A stretch of DNA of 48,245 nucleotides, from assembly GCA_002746795.1 (NCBI GenBank), contig PDQY01000103.1, positions 1-48,245 of the forward strand. Direction: 5' to 3'. Position numbers and translations under genes: made by a program. The notes beneath the pieces were generated by a model. That model saw only the letters and a list, made by a program, of their open reading frames with translations. It had not been told where the DNA came from and searched no databases. The DNA is from Chloroflexota bacterium. Its GTDB lineage: Bacteria > Chloroflexota > Anaerolineae > Promineifilales > Promineifilaceae. Positions 17,079 to 26,758 of the stretch are shown in pieces (position 1 is the stretch's first letter; each line of letters begins with the position of its first letter).

Positions 17079-19346
17079 ATGACTACTCCTGGAATCAAGC
17101 GATTCTCTCTTAAAGACAATTTAGCGCATCGCTACCGTGAATTTGGGCTGATTGCACGAGATCCAGTCTTGTTGATTGGGTTATTGCTCGCCACTATATT
17201 CATCCTCACTTTTGTCTTTTTCCCCATCACCAAAGTTATTATTCGCGCTTTTTTTGATGAGGATAATGCGCTGAACGTTCAATATCTTGCCCGATATTTT
17301 GACCCGTACTTTGCTCCGTATCTGTGGCGCTCCTTGTTGGACACCATGATCCTGGGTATTTCCACCGCGACTTTGGGAACATTATTAGGGTTTATTTTCG
17401 CATACACAGTTGTGCGTTGTCACCCGCCAGGAAAACGCTGGATCCATATCCTGGCGCTAATTCCTATTGTCTCGCCCCCTTTTGCTCTGGCAATGGCAAC
17501 AATTCTGCTTTTTGGCCGCAATGGCCTCATTACGGCTAAATTTTTAGGGTGGGAATTTACCCAAGGCACGAATGATATTTATGGCATGGATGGGCTGGTT
17601 TTTGTGCAGACGATCACCTTTTTCTCGGTATCTTATTTGATGCTGAGAGCTATGCTTGAGAGGTTGAATCCAGCTATGGAAGAGGCTGCGCATAGTTTGG
17701 GGGCATCTAAGTTTTATATTTTCCGCACGATTACCCTGCCCTTACTGGTTCCTGGGCTGGCGGCCTCCTTTTTGTTGCTTTTTGTAGAGTCTTTGGCAGA
17801 TTTAGGGAACCCTCTTTTGATTTCTGGCAATGTCAATGTGTTATCTGCGCAAATTTTCTTGGCTGTCGCTGGGGAATATGATTACCAAAAAGCATCTACA
17901 CTGGCTTTTGTTCTGCTGATTCCAACGTTGGTTGTGTTTATTGTGCAGCGTTATTATGTGAGCCGCCGTTCTTATGTCTCTGTAACAGGTAAACCGGCTG
18001 GCGGGCAAATTTTGGTGAAAGAACCGATTACGCGCTGGACATTTATTGCAATTACGTATGCGACTTTGGCGTTAATATTGGCCTTGTATATGTCTATTGT
18101 GGTTGGCTCTTTGAGTAAGGTTTGGGGCATCAATTACATGCCGACATTGACGCATTGGGAGATGATACTGAATCGGGGGAATGAGGCCATCATGGATACC
18201 ACGTTCCTAAGTATTATGGCGACACCTATTGCTGTTTTACTGGGGATGATGATTGCATTTTTGGTGGTGCGCAAAAACTTTAGCGGCAAGGATGGCCTTG
18301 ATTTTGGCTCGAATTTAGGGGCGGCTGTACCTGGTACGATTTTGGGTATTGGCTTTGTTTTATCTTTTGTGGTGACTCCCTGGCTTCTGGTGTGGGCGCT
18401 CTATATTGTGATGGCTTTGTTTTTTGTGCGAACCCTTTTTAATACACAGCGCGAACAATGGTTGAACTTGTTGTTTAGCTTATTGATTGCTGGCCTGATT
18501 TGGTTGTTGCAACGGCCGTTAGGCGAAACAGGTGTTATGTATTTGCTGGGTGGGTTGTATGTGGCGCTGGCTGTTTACTTCTTTTTTGCACGCCGAGATA
18601 AGAGGGCTGGCAAGTTGTTGGTGGGCTTGGGTGTCTATTTGATGATGTCTGATCTCGTTTTGTCTGTCTCTTACCCCATTGCAACTTTGAGCCGACAGAT
18701 CGAAAGTTCTTTTTGGAGTGACGCTGTTTTTCAGATTGCTGAATACATTCAAGTGTTTTTCCAGGTGCCGCAGACGATTCTGATGATTCCCTATGTCTTT
18801 TTTGGTGTGGTGGTTGTGGATAAGGTTCAGGGGAAAGAACGGCCGTTTCTGGCAATTATCCTGCTCGGTTTAGGCGGAGCCCTCGCCTTCGTGGGCGAAC
18901 CGTTGGCTATGGTGGGCACAGCCTTCATCATTATCTTTGCTTTTGCCGTGCGGAGCATGCCCGCCTCAGTGCGTTCAGGGGTGGCCTCCTTGCAACAAAT
19001 AGATCCCTCAATCGAAGAAGCCTCAAACAGTCTAGGGGCTAATGCTGAATACACCTTCAGAAGAGTGACCTTACCCTTGATTACCCCTGCCCTGTTAGCG
19101 GGTCTCATCTTTGCCTTCACCCGCCATATGACAAGTCTGTCGGCCATCATCTTTTTGGTGAGCCCACGCTGGCGCATTGTGACAGCATCCATTTTGAGTG
19201 AATGGGAACAAGGCGGGGTGAGTATTGCCGCCGCCTATGCCACCGTGATTATTCTTCTAGTCCTGATGGCAATTGGCTTGATGTATATTGTAACCACGCG
19301 AATCTTAAAAGGTCGCAGCGACGTCGATTTGACGTTGGGAGCATAA
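17079..19346 (+). CDS. Fused ABC importer permease (FbpB type)
   Basis: The 755-residue integral membrane protein is a tandem fusion of two permease units. Each unit carries the cytoplasmic EAA loop that docks to the ATPase: MEEAAHSLGASKFYIFRTIT (about residue 200) and IEEASNSLGANAEYTFRRVT (about residue 645). About 12-14 hydrophobic segments are present. This layout is typical of FbpB/ThiP-like permeases for iron, phosphonate or thiamine. A region of extra helices between the halves (about 450-530) is longer than usual. The start is supported by GCAGGAGG. The ATPase gene follows after 4 bp, and the three genes form one importer. Confidence 0.9.
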   Translation: MTTPGIKRFSLKDNLAHRYREFGLIARDPVLLIGLLLATIFILTFVFFPITKVIIRAFFDEDNALNVQYLARYFDPYFAPYLWRSLLDTMILGISTATLGTLLGFIFAYTVVRCHPPGKRWIHILALIPIVSPPFALAMATILLFGRNGLITAKFLGWEFTQGTNDIYGMDGLVFVQTITFFSVSYLMLRAMLERLNPAMEEAAHSLGASKFYIFRTITLPLLVPGLAASFLLLFVESLADLGNPLLISGNVNVLSAQIFLAVAGEYDYQKASTLAFVLLIPTLVVFIVQRYYVSRRSYVSVTGKPAGGQILVKEPITRWTFIAITYATLALILALYMSIVVGSLSKVWGINYMPTLTHWEMILNRGNEAIMDTTFLSIMATPIAVLLGMMIAFLVVRKNFSGKDGLDFGSNLGAAVPGTILGIGFVLSFVVTPWLLVWALYIVMALFFVRTLFNTQREQWLNLLFSLLIAGLIWLLQRPLGETGVMYLLGGLYVALAVYFFFARRDKRAGKLLVGLGVYLMMSDLVLSVSYPIATLSRQIESSFWSDAVFQIAEYIQVFFQVPQTILMIPYVFFGVVVVDKVQGKERPFLAIILLGLGGALAFVGEPLAMVGTAFIIIFAFAVRSMPASVRSGVASLQQIDPSIEEASNSLGANAEYTFRRVTLPLITPALLAGLIFAFTRHMTSLSAIIFLVSPRWRIVTASILSEWEQGGVSIAAAYATVIILLVLMAIGLMYIVTTRILKGRSDVDLTLGA

Positions 19347-19350
19347 TGCT

Positions 19351-20433
19351 ATGTACTTAAATTTAGACAACGTGACAAAGGTATTCCCTGGACGAGGGGG
19401 TGAGGGTGAAGTAACGGCCGTTGACCACATCTCCGTCAACATTGCCAAAGGTAAACTGATCACCCTGCTTGGCCCCTCTGGCTGCGGCAAAACCACCACC
19501 CTGCGCATGATCGCTGGGTTTGAGTTTCCCACCAGCGGCAACATCCTGTTAGATGGCAAAGAGATCAACAATTTGCCTCCCCATAAACGAGATATGTCGA
19601 TGGTATTCCAAAGCTACGCCATCTTTCCCCATCTCAACGTCTTTGAAAACGTAGCGTATGGCCTAAAAGTTGCCCGGTTAAACAAAAATGAAATTACAGA
19701 CCGGGTTAAGAAAACCTTAGCTCTTGTGGAATTAAGCGGCTATGAAAATCGGGCGCCCAACCAACTTTCTGGCGGGCAGCAACAGCGCGTGGCCTTAGCC
19801 AGAGCGCTCATCATGGAACCGAAAGTATTGCTTATGGATGAGCCCCTTTCCAACCTGGACGCCAAACTGCGAGAGCAAATGCGTAACGAAATCCGACGCA
19901 TTCAGCAGTTAATCGACATCACCAGCGTTTACGTTACCCATGACCAGGTTGAAGCGATGACCATCTCCGACCGGATCATCGTAATGAACAAAGGGCGCAT
20001 TGAGCAAAATGGCACCCCCACTGAAATATACCGACATCCGCAAAGCCGCTTTGTGGCCGATTTCATTGGGCGAGCAAACTTCATTAATGGAGTAGTGCGT
20101 GCCGTGGAAAAAGGGAAGCTTACTGTAGAACTTCTGGGACGTACCTTGACAATCGATGCGGCCAAAGATGCCTACACAGTCGGCACAGAAGTTACCGTGG
20201 TTGTTCGCCCAGAAATGATGGTACTCAACCCCGACAAAAGCGCTCATGTGGAGGGTATCGTACGCCGCGCTTCTTACTTAGGCGATGTAGTGGAATATGA
20301 CGTGGAGGTTGGAACACAGCTGCTCTCCATGGTAGAAACAGATCCGCGTCATTTAATCATTCATCCCGTGGGGCAAATCGTGCAAATTGGTTTTCTTGAA
20401 GATTGTTTATATGTGCTGCCATTAGCATCTTAA
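19351..20433 (+). CDS. ABC importer ATPase (FbpC/PotA type)
   Basis: This 360-residue cytosolic ATPase powers the importer. Visible are Walker A GPSGCGKTT (41-49), the Q-loop FQSYAIFPH, the signature LSGGQQQRVALARAL, Walker B VLLMDEPLSNLD and the switch His in VTHDQVEAM. A C-terminal TOBE-type domain (about 240-355) is typical of importers for iron, polyamines, sugars or phosphonates. It starts 4 bp after the permease and is the last gene of the unit; a strong terminator follows. No iron- or phosphate-type operator was recognised upstream of the operon. Confidence 0.93.
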   Translation: MYLNLDNVTKVFPGRGGEGEVTAVDHISVNIAKGKLITLLGPSGCGKTTTLRMIAGFEFPTSGNILLDGKEINNLPPHKRDMSMVFQSYAIFPHLNVFENVAYGLKVARLNKNEITDRVKKTLALVELSGYENRAPNQLSGGQQQRVALARALIMEPKVLLMDEPLSNLDAKLREQMRNEIRRIQQLIDITSVYVTHDQVEAMTISDRIIVMNKGRIEQNGTPTEIYRHPQSRFVADFIGRANFINGVVRAVEKGKLTVELLGRTLTIDAAKDAYTVGTEVTVVVRPEMMVLNPDKSAHVEGIVRRASYLGDVVEYDVEVGTQLLSMVETDPRHLIIHPVGQIVQIGFLEDCLYVLPLAS

Positions 20434-20520
20434 CGGGAATGGGGAAGCGGATGGCACGTTTTTGGCCAGGCTAATTACTTGCCATTCCTTACTCCATTCC
20501 TTAATAGTCAACTTGATGAA

Positions 20521-20560
20521 TAGGCGGGGGAGGGTCGTCCCGTCCCCGTCTAAGTTTTCA
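20521..20560 (+). terminator. Intrinsic terminator after the ABC importer operon
   Basis: The strands TAGGCGGGGGAGGG and CCCGTCCCCGTCTA pair over 14 positions with one mismatch and two wobbles around a TCGT loop. AGTTTTCATTTT follows, giving a T-rich tail. Confidence 0.8.
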
Positions 20561-20562
20561 TT

Positions 20563-20590
20563 TTGCCAGTTTTGATTTCAACCATATAAT
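20563..20590 (+). promoter_or_regulatory. Probable sigma70 promoter for the M20-cofDC unit
   Basis: TTGCCA (20563-20568) and TATAAT (20585-20590) are 16 bp apart. A second -10 with an extended TGG motif, TGGTATAAT, ends at 20621. Either could drive the amidohydrolase gene that starts at 20668. Confidence 0.55.
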
Positions 20591-20667
20591 TTGCGGCGCA
20601 ACCGCGTTCGTCTGGTATAATTCCTGCGTATTATACAAAATGCAACTAGCTGGAGTAATATTCAGGC

Positions 20668-21849
20668 ATGGCTCAACCCGATTTCCGAAACGAAGCAAAA
20701 AAATATTTTGACTACATGGTGGAACGACGACGCGATTTCCATCGTCATCCAGAATTAGGCTTTCAAGAAACCCGAACCTCAGGCATTGTCGCAGATACAC
20801 TTACCAGCCTTGGCATGGAAGTGCAGCGGGGAGTGGGGCAAACAGGTGTTGTCGGCATCTTGGAAGGAACCAAACCAGGGCCGACCTTATTAGTGCGCTT
20901 TGATATGGATGCGCTCCCCATCCAAGAAGAAAGCAGGATAGATTACGCCTCTACCCATCCGGGGGTTATGCATGCTTGTGGCCATGATGGGCATACCACA
21001 ATGGGATTAACCCTCGCCAAAATCTTTTCCAACTATCAGCAAGAGATGGCGGGTACCATCAAATTTATGTTTCAACCTGCCGAAGAAGGACTTGGCGGCG
21101 CCTTTGCCATGATTGCTGATGGCGTGTTAGACAACCCTAAACCAGATGCCGCGTTAGCCATGCACTTATGGACGCCAGAAGATTATGGCAAAGTACGTGT
21201 CGTAGAAGGGCCGTGTATGGCGTCATCGAGCATCTTTACCATCACCGTGCAAGGACATGGCGGGCACGGGGCTGCCCCCCATTTAGCCACAGACCCCATT
21301 TTAGCTGCTGCTCAAATTGTGACAGCTTTGCAAAGCATTGTCAGCCGAAACATAAACCCGCAAGACAGTGTGGTGGTGTCCATCGGGCAATTTGCGGCTG
21401 GCACCACCTTCAATGTGATTCCAGACCGTGCCGTACTAAAAGGCACTGTGCGCAGTTACAACAACGATCTGCACCGTAAGATTTACCGCCGTATTTTAGA
21501 AATGGCGCACAATATGGCCATCGCCTTTAGCTGTAAAGCCACCATGGAAACGATTGCCATCGTGGCTGCTGTCCACAATAGTCCTGCCCCAACGGCCGTT
21601 GTGCGTGAAGCAGCCGCCAAAGTGATGGGTGAAGCCAACATCGTGGAACACCGCACCATGGCTTCAGAAGACATGGGCTATGTTCTCGAAGAGATCCCTG
21701 GCTGTTACTTTTTCATTGGGGCAAGAAACGAAGAAAAAGGATACACCTTCCCCCACCATCATCCACGTTTCAACTTTGATGAGCGTGCCATGATCGATGG
21801 CGTGGCTGTCATGGGGCAGGCGATGGCCAATTACGTGATGAACAATTAA
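20668..21849 (+). CDS. M20-family metal-dependent amidohydrolase
   Basis: This 393-residue cytosolic enzyme belongs to the M20D group (N-acyl-amino-acid amidohydrolases, hippurate and IAA-amino-acid hydrolases), which cut amide bonds with a two-metal centre. Visible motifs are HRHPELGFQE, RFDMDALPIQE, MHACGHDGHTTM with the metal-binding Cys/His/Asp set, FQPAEEGLGGA with the catalytic-side Glu pair, and the C-terminal PHHHPRFNFDE with a ligand His. It has the usual length. It is the first gene of a tight run with cofD (10-bp gap) and cofC. A direct link to F420 is not established; the enzyme may only be co-transcribed. Confidence 0.9.
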   Translation: MAQPDFRNEAKKYFDYMVERRRDFHRHPELGFQETRTSGIVADTLTSLGMEVQRGVGQTGVVGILEGTKPGPTLLVRFDMDALPIQEESRIDYASTHPGVMHACGHDGHTTMGLTLAKIFSNYQQEMAGTIKFMFQPAEEGLGGAFAMIADGVLDNPKPDAALAMHLWTPEDYGKVRVVEGPCMASSSIFTITVQGHGGHGAAPHLATDPILAAAQIVTALQSIVSRNINPQDSVVVSIGQFAAGTTFNVIPDRAVLKGTVRSYNNDLHRKIYRRILEMAHNMAIAFSCKATMETIAIVAAVHNSPAPTAVVREAAAKVMGEANIVEHRTMASEDMGYVLEEIPGCYFFIGARNEEKGYTFPHHHPRFNFDERAMIDGVAVMGQAMANYVMNN

Positions 21850-21859
21850 ACTACCCCAT

Positions 21860-22807
21860 ATGAATACATTACCAGATTTCAATATCGTTTGTTTAGCTGG
21901 CGGCGTCGGCGGAGCCAAATTAGCCGAAGGGTTAGCTCAAATCGTGCCGCCCGAAAATTTGAGCATCATCGTCAACACCGGTGACGATTTCACCCATTTA
22001 GGACTCACAATCTGCCCCGATTTAGACACAGTTCTCTACACCTTAGGAGCCGTCGCCAATCCAGAAACTGGCTGGGGTCGGCAATCAGAAACGTGGCAGG
22101 TGATGGATGAATTAGCTCAGCTTCAAGGACCAGATTGGTTCCGTCTCGGCGACAAAGATTTAGCCTTACATTTAACCCGGGCACACATGTTGCAGGAAGG
22201 AAACTCCTTAACGGCCGTTACCCGCCACCTTTGCCAAACCTTAAACGTCTCAGCGGAAATTCTGCCCATGAGCGATCATCCCGCCCCCACCCACATTCAA
22301 ACAGAAGCAGAACGGTTATCCTTCCAAACCTGGTTCGTGCAAAAAAAATGGCAGCCCCCCGTCAAGCAAGTCATCTTGCCAGAAATGGTGCATACTTCCG
22401 CCCAAGTGGCAAAACGGTTGGAAAAAGCAGATGTTGTCCTCATCGCGCCCTCCAATCCCTTTGTGAGCATCGACCCCATTCTCAACATATATCCGGTACG
22501 AGAGATGGTCATGGACTTACCCCAAGCTGTCATTGCCGTCAGCCCCATCATTGGCGACAGCGCCGTTAAAGGCCCCGCCGCCAAAATGATGAAAGAACTT
22601 GGCATGGCTGCCTCAGCAACGGCCGTTGCCAACTATTACGGTCAGCTCATCGATGGCTTTGTCTACGATACCGCTGATGCCAATCCACTAGGGCGCACAG
22701 ATATTGCCGCCTTACGCACCAACACCCTCATGAAAAATGGGGATAGTCGCCGACGTGTAGCTGAAGAAACCCTGGCCTTTGCCCAGCAAATCATAGCGGG
22801 TGAATAG
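21860..22807 (+). CDS. cofD: 2-phospho-L-lactate transferase (F420 synthesis)
   Basis: CofD joins the 2-phospholactate (or phosphoenolpyruvate) part of the activated precursor to the deazaflavin Fo, giving coenzyme F420-0. The 315-residue protein shows the family pattern: CLAGGVGGAKLAEGL at the N-terminus for nucleotide binding, then NTGDDFTHLGLTICPDLDT, and IAPSNPFVSIDPIL later. The length is typical. It lies 10 bp after the amidohydrolase and 24 bp before cofC, so the three are probably one transcript. There is no clear Shine-Dalgarno, which fits translational coupling. The Fo synthase and the glutamate ligase CofE are not in the window. Confidence 0.95.
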   Translation: MNTLPDFNIVCLAGGVGGAKLAEGLAQIVPPENLSIIVNTGDDFTHLGLTICPDLDTVLYTLGAVANPETGWGRQSETWQVMDELAQLQGPDWFRLGDKDLALHLTRAHMLQEGNSLTAVTRHLCQTLNVSAEILPMSDHPAPTHIQTEAERLSFQTWFVQKKWQPPVKQVILPEMVHTSAQVAKRLEKADVVLIAPSNPFVSIDPILNIYPVREMVMDLPQAVIAVSPIIGDSAVKGPAAKMMKELGMAASATAVANYYGQLIDGFVYDTADANPLGRTDIAALRTNTLMKNGDSRRRVAEETLAFAQQIIAGE

Positions 22808-22831
22808 ACACATCAACACCAATATCTGTTT

Positions 22832-23440
22832 ATGAACACCTGGGCCATCCTTCCTGTTAAGTCACTGTCTCAAAGCAAAACCCGGTTAGCACACTTGCTG
22901 TCCCCGGCTGAACGGGCACGTCTCATGCAAAACTTGCTGGAACATACTATCGACACCTTGCATCAAGTTTCTGAAGTCTCCAAAACTCTTGTAGTCAGCC
23001 ATGATGACACCGTTTTAGAGATTGCCGAACGTTACCAAACCGATACATTGATTGAAACAGCACCCTTTCAATTAAAAACGGCCGTTACTCAAGCCACTAA
23101 ATATGCTAAACTACACCATGTGGATAGCATTCTCATCATCCCAGCAGATTTGCCTTTTCTGCAAGCACATGAAATTCAGCAGCTCCTGGAAAACAGATCA
23201 CCACAAACAGCTTGCATTATTTGCCCCGATGAGACAGAAACCGGCACCAACGCCTTATTCATGCCGCCCCACACAGATTTCATATTTCAGTACGGGCCAA
23301 ACAGCTTTCAAAAACATCTAAACGAAGCCAAACGCCTGCACATGACAACCCAAATTGTCAGTTATCCCGGTATTTGCTTCGATTTAGATACAGAAACAGA
23401 TTGGCATATTTATCAGCAAACGTTAGGTGTAAATTTATAA
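22832..23440 (+). CDS. cofC: 2-phospho-L-lactate guanylyltransferase (F420 synthesis)
   Basis: CofC charges 2-phospholactate or phosphoenolpyruvate with a nucleotide and supplies the substrate of CofD. The 202-residue protein has the nucleotidyltransferase start AILPVKSLSQSKTRLAHLL, the LSPAERARL segment that is nearly diagnostic of CofC, and the metal-site strand SILIIPADLPFL. The position straight after cofD supports the call. It is cytosolic. One AACGGCCGTT site is present, read as TAV. Confidence 0.93.
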   Translation: MNTWAILPVKSLSQSKTRLAHLLSPAERARLMQNLLEHTIDTLHQVSEVSKTLVVSHDDTVLEIAERYQTDTLIETAPFQLKTAVTQATKYAKLHHVDSILIIPADLPFLQAHEIQQLLENRSPQTACIICPDETETGTNALFMPPHTDFIFQYGPNSFQKHLNEAKRLHMTTQIVSYPGICFDLDTETDWHIYQQTLGVNL

Positions 23441-23501
23441 CTGGCGCAAGAGAATCCAGAGAAAAAACACCTGACCCCATAGACCCCTACAGGAGGTTCC
23501 T

Positions 23502-24506
23502 ATGTCTAAAGATCGCGTTGCATTGTATTTACAAGACGCCCACTCCCTTCAAGAAGGTATCAAACTCGTTAAGTACGCCGAAGAAAAAGGGTTTGAGGCT
23601 GTTTGGCAGGCTGAAAGCCGGTTAGTACGTGACGCCATTGTCCCCATGGCAGCCTTCGCTGCCAACACCAGCAAAATCAAGGTTGCCAGCGGCGTTACCA
23701 ACAACTGGACACGCAACATAGGCTTGCTTGCCGCCACCTTCCTTACCCTGGATGATCTGGCGCAAGATCGCATCATCTGTGGTATTGGTGCCTGGTGGGA
23801 CCCTTTGGCCAGCAAAGTAGGCATCAATCGTCGCAAACCCCTTTCCGCCATGCGTGAAACCGTCCAACTCTTACGGCCACTGCTCAATTTAGAAACCGTC
23901 ACCCATGATGGTGAATTTCATCACCTGGACGGCGTCACCTTAGATGTAGTCCACGGTCGAAAAGAGCCACGCAATGTTCCCATCTACATCGGGGCAACCG
24001 GCAAAAAGATGATGGAACTCACAGGCGAAATCGCTGATGGCGCTTGCCTCAACTACCTGGTACACCCAGACTACAACCTGCGTGCCATGGACTCTTTAGA
24101 AAAGGGTGCCAAGAAAGCGGGTCGCTCCATTGATGATATTGACCGGCCGCAGTTGATGATTTGCTCCGTTGATCATGATCGCAAAAAAGGGTTAGATAAA
24201 GCGCGTAAAATGATGGTGCAATACCTGGGACAACAACCGCATCTGATGAAAGCCAGCGGTGTCACCCAAGAGTTACTCGATGAAATCCATCAAGTGCTTT
24301 CATGGCCAGCAACTGACGAAGAAATCGAAGGCGCGATGCATATTGTGCCAGATGACGTTGTGCAAATGTGTACCGCCAGCGGTTCCCCGGCAGAAGTTAA
24401 GGCCAAAGTGCGTGAGTACATCGATAATGGCTGCACCTGCCCCATTCTTTATCCGCTGGGTGATCCTTGGCTAATGATTGACATCTTTAGTGAAGGTTAC
24501 AGCTAG
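23502..24506 (+). CDS. Luciferase-like F420-dependent oxidoreductase
   Basis: The 334-residue protein is of the luciferase-like TIM-barrel family, subgroup similar to F420-dependent methylenetetrahydromethanopterin reductase. It has [58 protein letters not shown] and [20 protein letters not shown], typical of the flavin or F420-binding barrel. It begins with a strong site, ACAGGAGG, 61 bp after cofC. The neighbours strongly suggest F420 as its cofactor. The substrate is unknown; a true methanopterin role is not implied. Confidence 0.88.
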   Translation: MSKDRVALYLQDAHSLQEGIKLVKYAEEKGFEAVWQAESRLVRDAIVPMAAFAANTSKIKVASGVTNNWTRNIGLLAATFLTLDDLAQDRIICGIGAWWDPLASKVGINRRKPLSAMRETVQLLRPLLNLETVTHDGEFHHLDGVTLDVVHGRKEPRNVPIYIGATGKKMMELTGEIADGACLNYLVHPDYNLRAMDSLEKGAKKAGRSIDDIDRPQLMICSVDHDRKKGLDKARKMMVQYLGQQPHLMKASGVTQELLDEIHQVLSWPATDEEIEGAMHIVPDDVVQMCTASGSPAEVKAKVREYIDNGCTCPILYPLGDPWLMIDIFSEGYS

Positions 24507-24514
24507 ATCATTTT

Positions 24515-24545
24515 GGCGCTTGATTGCTTTATAGAATCAAGTGCC
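24515..24545 (+). terminator. Hairpin after the F420 gene cluster
   Basis: GGCGCTTGATT and AATCAAGTGCC pair over 11 positions (one G-T wobble) around a 9-nt loop, 9 bp after the oxidoreductase stop codon. The T-tail is weak, so it may be a terminator or an mRNA end. The rest of this 284-bp gap holds a TATAAT at 24649-24654 and no gene. Confidence 0.55.
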
Positions 24546-24790
24546 ATCTCCTAAAACACCTAAAACTCACGGAAGCGGGGGGAGCTTTCACGAATATTTA
24601 ATGCTTACTGGTACACTTTTCCCGCTGTAATGCCCACTTTCTTTACAGTATAATGTCAAAAACATAACCACTGAAGCCAACCATGACAGGTTTATTCAGC
24701 TTGTTAAAACAAAGGAAATTCACGCCATACACATTCAAATTTCACCATAGTCCAGTACATAAGCTAAGTTTCACATAGGCTAAAATGTAG

Positions 24791-26182
24791 ATGATAGATC
24801 AAGATTATCGCCAAGAGTTACGCACAGACTCTTCCCAAGTCATTTTCCCTTTCACAGCTGTTTTAATCGTCCTCACTTGTACAGCTGCCATTATCTCTTC
24901 TCCGCTTCAAGAAGGGCGGTATTATTTTATCTACATTCTCGGTGGTCTATTATTCATTATTGCTTCTTGGAACCTGATTCAGCGAGGTTATCCCACTCTT
25001 GGTAGTTGGTTATATATCCTCTCCAACATTTTCTTTCTCACTTTAATTTTGGTCACAGAATATGTGCCGGGTCAAGTCGGCGTGTATCCCTATATCTTTA
25101 GTTTTCTTATTGTTATTTCGGCTATGATTCTGCCGATTTCCTCAGGCATGATTACGTGGGCAATCTCTACCATCTCTATCCTCGGCGGTCTGATCTTCAT
25201 TGACGCGTTGAATATTGCCACCCTTATTGATTATTTGCCCGCCATTCTTGTCAATTTAATGTTGTCTATCCTTGCTTATTTGAGTGCGATGGAATGGCAA
25301 GTTGCAGTTGAATCAACCAGCTACTTGCACCTTCGCGTGCAGCAGCGGCGTGATGATTTGTTCCATACACAAGAAGAACTACGCCTGACAAACGGCCGTT
25401 TGCAATTTATGAATAGCCAGTTAGACCTCGCCCGCCAGGATGCAGAAAACGAACGTGATGTGCGTACGCGATTCATGAACAACGTCAGTCATGAACTACG
25501 CACTCCACTCAACTCAATCGTGAACTTTGCCCATATTCTCTCCCTGGGCGGACATGGCGAAGTGTCTGCAGGTCAGCAAGATTATTTAGAACGCATTGAA
25601 AAATCAGGCTGGCATCTTCTAAACATACTGAATGACCTGCTCGATATGGCCCAAATCGAATCCGGTGAATTCAAACTGCACCTGAGACCAACCCATCTTT
25701 ACAACATCTGTGAAGAAGCCATGACCAGCACACGCGGTCTGCTTTTAGAAAAAGAAAATGAAATCGAGCTGCTCCGCGAATATCCAGAAGAGTGGCCCCC
25801 CGTTCTTGTGGATCAGATGCGTTTTAAGCAAGCCTTGATCAACTTATTAGGCAACGCTGCCAAATACACAGAAAAAGGCTATATCGCCTTGCGCGTCATC
25901 CCCCAAGAAGAAACAATTTCCCTCATCGTTGAAGATACAGGCATTGGCATTCCTCCTGAATTTCATCAGGCAGTATTTGAAGAGTTTCGTCAGGTGGATG
26001 ACACCGTTGCCCGTAAACGTATTGGTACCGGCCTGGGCTTACCCATTACCCGGCATCTCATTGAACGACACGGGGGAACAGTCACCTTAGAAAGCACTGT
26101 TGGCCAGGGGAGTAAGTTTACAATCACATTACCCATCATCCAGTCAGAAACCGTCATTGAACCAGAGTTTGAGCTAGCTTAG
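24791..26182 (+). CDS. Membrane sensor histidine kinase
   Basis: This 463-residue kinase has about six membrane helices in residues 17-165 with very short loops, so it probably senses a membrane or cytosolic cue. A coiled-coil linker lies at about 180-225. The HisKA box FMNNVSHELRTPLN carries the phosphorylated His234. The ATP-binding domain shows the N-box LINLLGNAAKYTEKG and the glycine motifs VEDTGIGIP and GTGLGLPITRH. It lacks a receiver domain; the next gene encodes a free receiver, the likely partner. The start codon has no clear Shine-Dalgarno. The stop codon is formed by the first bases of an R2 repeat. Confidence 0.92.
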   Translation: MIDQDYRQELRTDSSQVIFPFTAVLIVLTCTAAIISSPLQEGRYYFIYILGGLLFIIASWNLIQRGYPTLGSWLYILSNIFFLTLILVTEYVPGQVGVYPYIFSFLIVISAMILPISSGMITWAISTISILGGLIFIDALNIATLIDYLPAILVNLMLSILAYLSAMEWQVAVESTSYLHLRVQQRRDDLFHTQEELRLTNGRLQFMNSQLDLARQDAENERDVRTRFMNNVSHELRTPLNSIVNFAHILSLGGHGEVSAGQQDYLERIEKSGWHLLNILNDLLDMAQIESGEFKLHLRPTHLYNICEEAMTSTRGLLLEKENEIELLREYPEEWPPVLVDQMRFKQALINLLGNAAKYTEKGYIALRVIPQEETISLIVEDTGIGIPPEFHQAVFEEFRQVDDTVARKRIGTGLGLPITRHLIERHGGTVTLESTVGQGSKFTITLPIIQSETVIEPEFELA

Positions 26183-26270
26183 GAACGGAAGTTAGCTCAT
26201 ACGACAAAGTTGTTTCCTTACAGCTCCTTGAAACTGATAGTGCCCTTCCGTATTTATTTTATTTCCTTAA
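26180..26270 (+). repeat. R2 dispersed hairpin element, overlapping a stop codon
   Basis: It starts TAGGAACGG at the kinase stop codon and continues with CATACGACAAAGTTGTTTCC, CTCCTTGAAACTGATAG and TATTTATTTTATTTCCTTA. The small inner stem ACGAC-AAA-GTTGT corresponds to ACGAC-GAA-GTCGT in the copy at 35338. The right-hand stem seen in that copy is degraded here. It fills most of the gap between kinase and receiver. Confidence 0.8.
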
Positions 26271-26350
26271 CACCAGCTTTTGATAAACCTCTCTTAATTT
26301 GATAAACTCCTAGGAACATCGTACACAATCTCATATAACCGGACTTGATT

Positions 26351-26758
26351 ATGACTTCCTTATCAGATGCTTATATTATTGTTGTTGAAGATGACCCCAA
26401 TGCGCGGCTCGTCACAATAGACTTGCTGCGTTTAGGAGGATCTGATCAATGTTTTTCGCGGAAGTCAGCCGATGCCGCTATTGAGCTTGCTATAAAATTA
26501 CCCCAAATTGATCTCCTTCTCGTTGACATAAATATGCCAGGAAAAAGTGGGTTTGAACTCTTGGATGAAATACGGGCAAAGCCACAATTCAGTCAGACAA
26601 AGGTCGTGGCGGTTACAGCTGGCACATTTGAGGAAGATGTACAAAAGGCGCGTGATGCCGGATTTGATGGTTTCATCAGTAAACCACTCAAAACAACTGT
26701 TTTCCCATCCCAGATTCAACGTATTCTAAATGGAGAATCCATTTGGGATTGGCGTTAA
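26351..26758 (+). CDS. Stand-alone response-regulator receiver
   Basis: The 135-residue product (ATG 26351) is a single receiver domain without an output domain. It has the acidic pocket Glu13-Asp14, the phosphorylated Asp59 in LLLVDINMPGKSG, Thr89 in VVAVTAG and the conserved Lys111 in GFISKPLK. It most likely takes phosphate from the histidine kinase encoded 168 bp upstream and acts through protein contacts, or passes phosphate on. An R2 repeat lies between the two genes, and an R1 repeat follows its stop codon directly. A TTG two codons earlier is less likely to be the start. Confidence 0.9.
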   Translation: MTSLSDAYIIVVEDDPNARLVTIDLLRLGGSDQCFSRKSADAAIELAIKLPQIDLLLVDINMPGKSGFELLDEIRAKPQFSQTKVVAVTAGTFEEDVQKARDAGFDGFISKPLKTTVFPSQIQRILNGESIWDWR

